From: an uncultured Rubrobacteraceae bacterium
Lineage (GTDB): Bacteria > Actinomycetota > Rubrobacteria > Rubrobacterales > Rubrobacteraceae
Direction of reading: 5' to 3'
NCBI GenBank assembly: GCA_902806065.1
Contig: CADCVE010000106.1
Location: forward strand, 1 to 60,234
Length of the DNA stretch: 60,234 nt
The position numbers and the translations under genes were made by a program. Under the pieces are notes generated by a model, which was not told where the DNA came from, did not search any database, and was given only the letters and a program-made list of their open reading frames with translations. This document shows, piece by piece, positions 59,043 to 60,234 of this stretch. Position 1 is the first letter of the stretch. Every line of letters begins with the position of its first letter.

Positions 59043-60234
59043 GGCGGGCTTGAGCAACGGCGGCGGGGAGGCGATACGGAACCAAGCAAGGGCACAACAG
59101 CACCTCGGGAGGCCAATACTCGCGAGGAAGCCTGTACACGCGCCACGGATAGGGCGAAGCGGGCCGCAGGTAGACGCCTCGCCTGGCTGCGGTTCGCGCT
59201 CGCGGCTGGCCTGGTCGCGGGATTGCTCCTCTCCCCGAACCTCTGGGTGTCCTCCACGCGGACGTACCCGCTAACGCCCGTCTGGGACTTGGTCCCGTCC
59301 CTACCGTATCCAGCGGACTACGCGCTGTTCGGCCTGTTCGTGGCGCTCGCCGCCAGCGTGGGAATAGTGCGGGGCCGGGCCTTGGGTTGGCTCGCGGCCG
59401 TATTTCTGGTCGTGGCGATGTTCCTCGTCCTGGGGGACGTCTCAAGGCTTCAGCCGTGGCTCTACCAGTATTCCTTCATGCTCCTGGCCTTGTGTTTGTA
59501 CGCGTGGGGCCGCGTCGATACCCCGGACGCGCTCAACGCCTGCCGCTTAATCATCGTCGCAACCTACTTCTGGAGCGGGCTGCAGAAGGCCAACGCAGGT
59601 TTCTTCGAACTCACCTACCCGTGGCTCGTCGGACCCTTAACCGAGCGGCTGCCCGATTGGGCGGGCTCCGCGTTGTTGTCGGGAGCCTACACCGTGCCCT
59701 TTGTCGAGGCGGCGATAGGCGTCGGGTTGCTCACGCGCCGTTTCCGAAAGCTTGGGGTAGCCGGTGCCATCCTCATGCACACGTTCATCATGTTCTGCGT
59801 AGGGCCGTGGGGGAACGACCACAACTCAGTGGTCTGGCCCTGGAACTTCGTGATGGTCGCCTTCGTCTTCGTACTGTTCTGGAGAGCACCGGACGAGCCT
59901 TCCCCTTGGAATATTCTGGTTCCTGGCCGGAACTACTTCTCGACCGGCTTCGCCCTGCGGGCGGCGGTGCTGGTCCTGTTCGCCCTCATGCCACTGTTCA
60001 GCTTCTTCGGGCTGTGGGATTCCTACCTCTCCTCCAGCCTCTACTCCGGGGCCACCAAGCAGGGGCATGTGATGGAGTGGGACGGCTCGGACTGGCAAAC
60101 TACTAGGATCGGGGACCTCGCCGTGCAGGAGCTGAACGTCCCCGCCTACCCGGAGGAGCGCGTCTTGAAGAGTGTCTTCACTCAGAGGTGGTGCGAAGCT
60201 CAAACAGATTATCAGGGTGTGGTCCTGCGGGTAG
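59043..60234 (+). CDS. Multi-pass membrane protein, cut off by the window end
   Basis: An open frame from the stop at 59040-59042 to the window edge, about 397 codons, with 7-9 hydrophobic helices: LAWLRFALAAGLVAGLLLSP, YALFGLFVALAASVGIV, LGWLAAVFLVVAMFLVLG, YSFMLLALCLYAWGR, YTVPFVEAAIGVGLLTRRFR and so on, with motifs YFWSGLQKANAGFFE and DHNSVVWPWNFVMV. The pattern recalls HTTM/DoxX-like membrane proteins; no exact family is claimed. No ATG, GTG or TTG occurs in frame before TTG at 59223, which would delete the first helix, so the true start may be CTG, or a frameshift lies near 59050-59170. The 3' end is outside the window. Confidence 0.6.

Overview
The window is GC-rich, coding on both strands, uses many GTG and TTG starts, and carries actinobacterial hallmarks: a stand-alone acyl-CoA carboxylase epsilon subunit, DUF4239, DUF5654, DUF6653 and DUF309 proteins, a bifunctional-nuclease protein, and a cyclic-nucleotide-domain kinase/flavoreductase operon. 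It looks like chromosome of a deep-branching Actinomycetota, most like Rubrobacter. That placement is inference from gene content, not from a database match.

0.3-18.7 kb is a core-metabolism block. It holds 2-oxoglutarate dehydrogenase E1 and E2 (sucA, sucB), the mutase chaperone GTPase meaB, a branched-chain 2-oxo acid dehydrogenase operon (E1 alpha, E1 beta, E2), a leucine dehydrogenase-like gene, and a three-subunit acyl-/propionyl-CoA carboxylase (beta, a 70-residue epsilon subunit, and alpha). Together these read as a route from branched-chain amino acids and propionyl-CoA to succinyl-CoA and the TCA cycle. A collagen-like secreted-protein pseudogene and a catalytically erased RtcB homologue lie among them.

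18.7-26.6 kb holds a bifunctional-nuclease protein, tRNA-Ile(GAU), a truncated IS5-type transposase, four small secreted proteins (two are paralogues, one has a sortase signal), a MITE-like palindrome, a zinc-ribbon/DUF309 pair, and a large MFS/spermidine-synthase fusion. 26.8-32.0 kb is an arsenic cluster on the minus strand (arsC, a phosphoesterase, arsO-like, arsH, two arsR) with a dead arsM and no efflux pump. 32.1-37.9 kb has tatA, a Tat-exported PhoX phosphatase behind a PHO-box-like triple repeat, the second MFS/spermidine-synthase copy, and inorganic pyrophosphatase.

38.0-45.6 kb has a small lipoprotein, a quinone-oxidoreductase-like enzyme, two CPA1 antiporters, a chimeric zinc-finger/antiporter-tail gene, and a DHA2 multidrug exporter beside a deleted relative. 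45.7-52.8 kb is the most unusual part: six tightly packed minus-strand genes. They are a receiver/flavoreductase fusion without redox cysteines, three histidine kinases with cyclic-nucleotide-type domains, a DisA-type diadenylate cyclase-like protein, and DUF924. This suggests a second-messenger and phosphorelay system whose output is an enzyme, not a DNA-binding protein.

53.1-57.3 kb is a decayed island at tRNA-Ala(UGC): integrase, XRE regulator, then about 2.6 kb of gene debris and repeats. It is followed by an LPXTG surface protein flanked by imperfect direct repeats, and a membrane protein that runs off the end.
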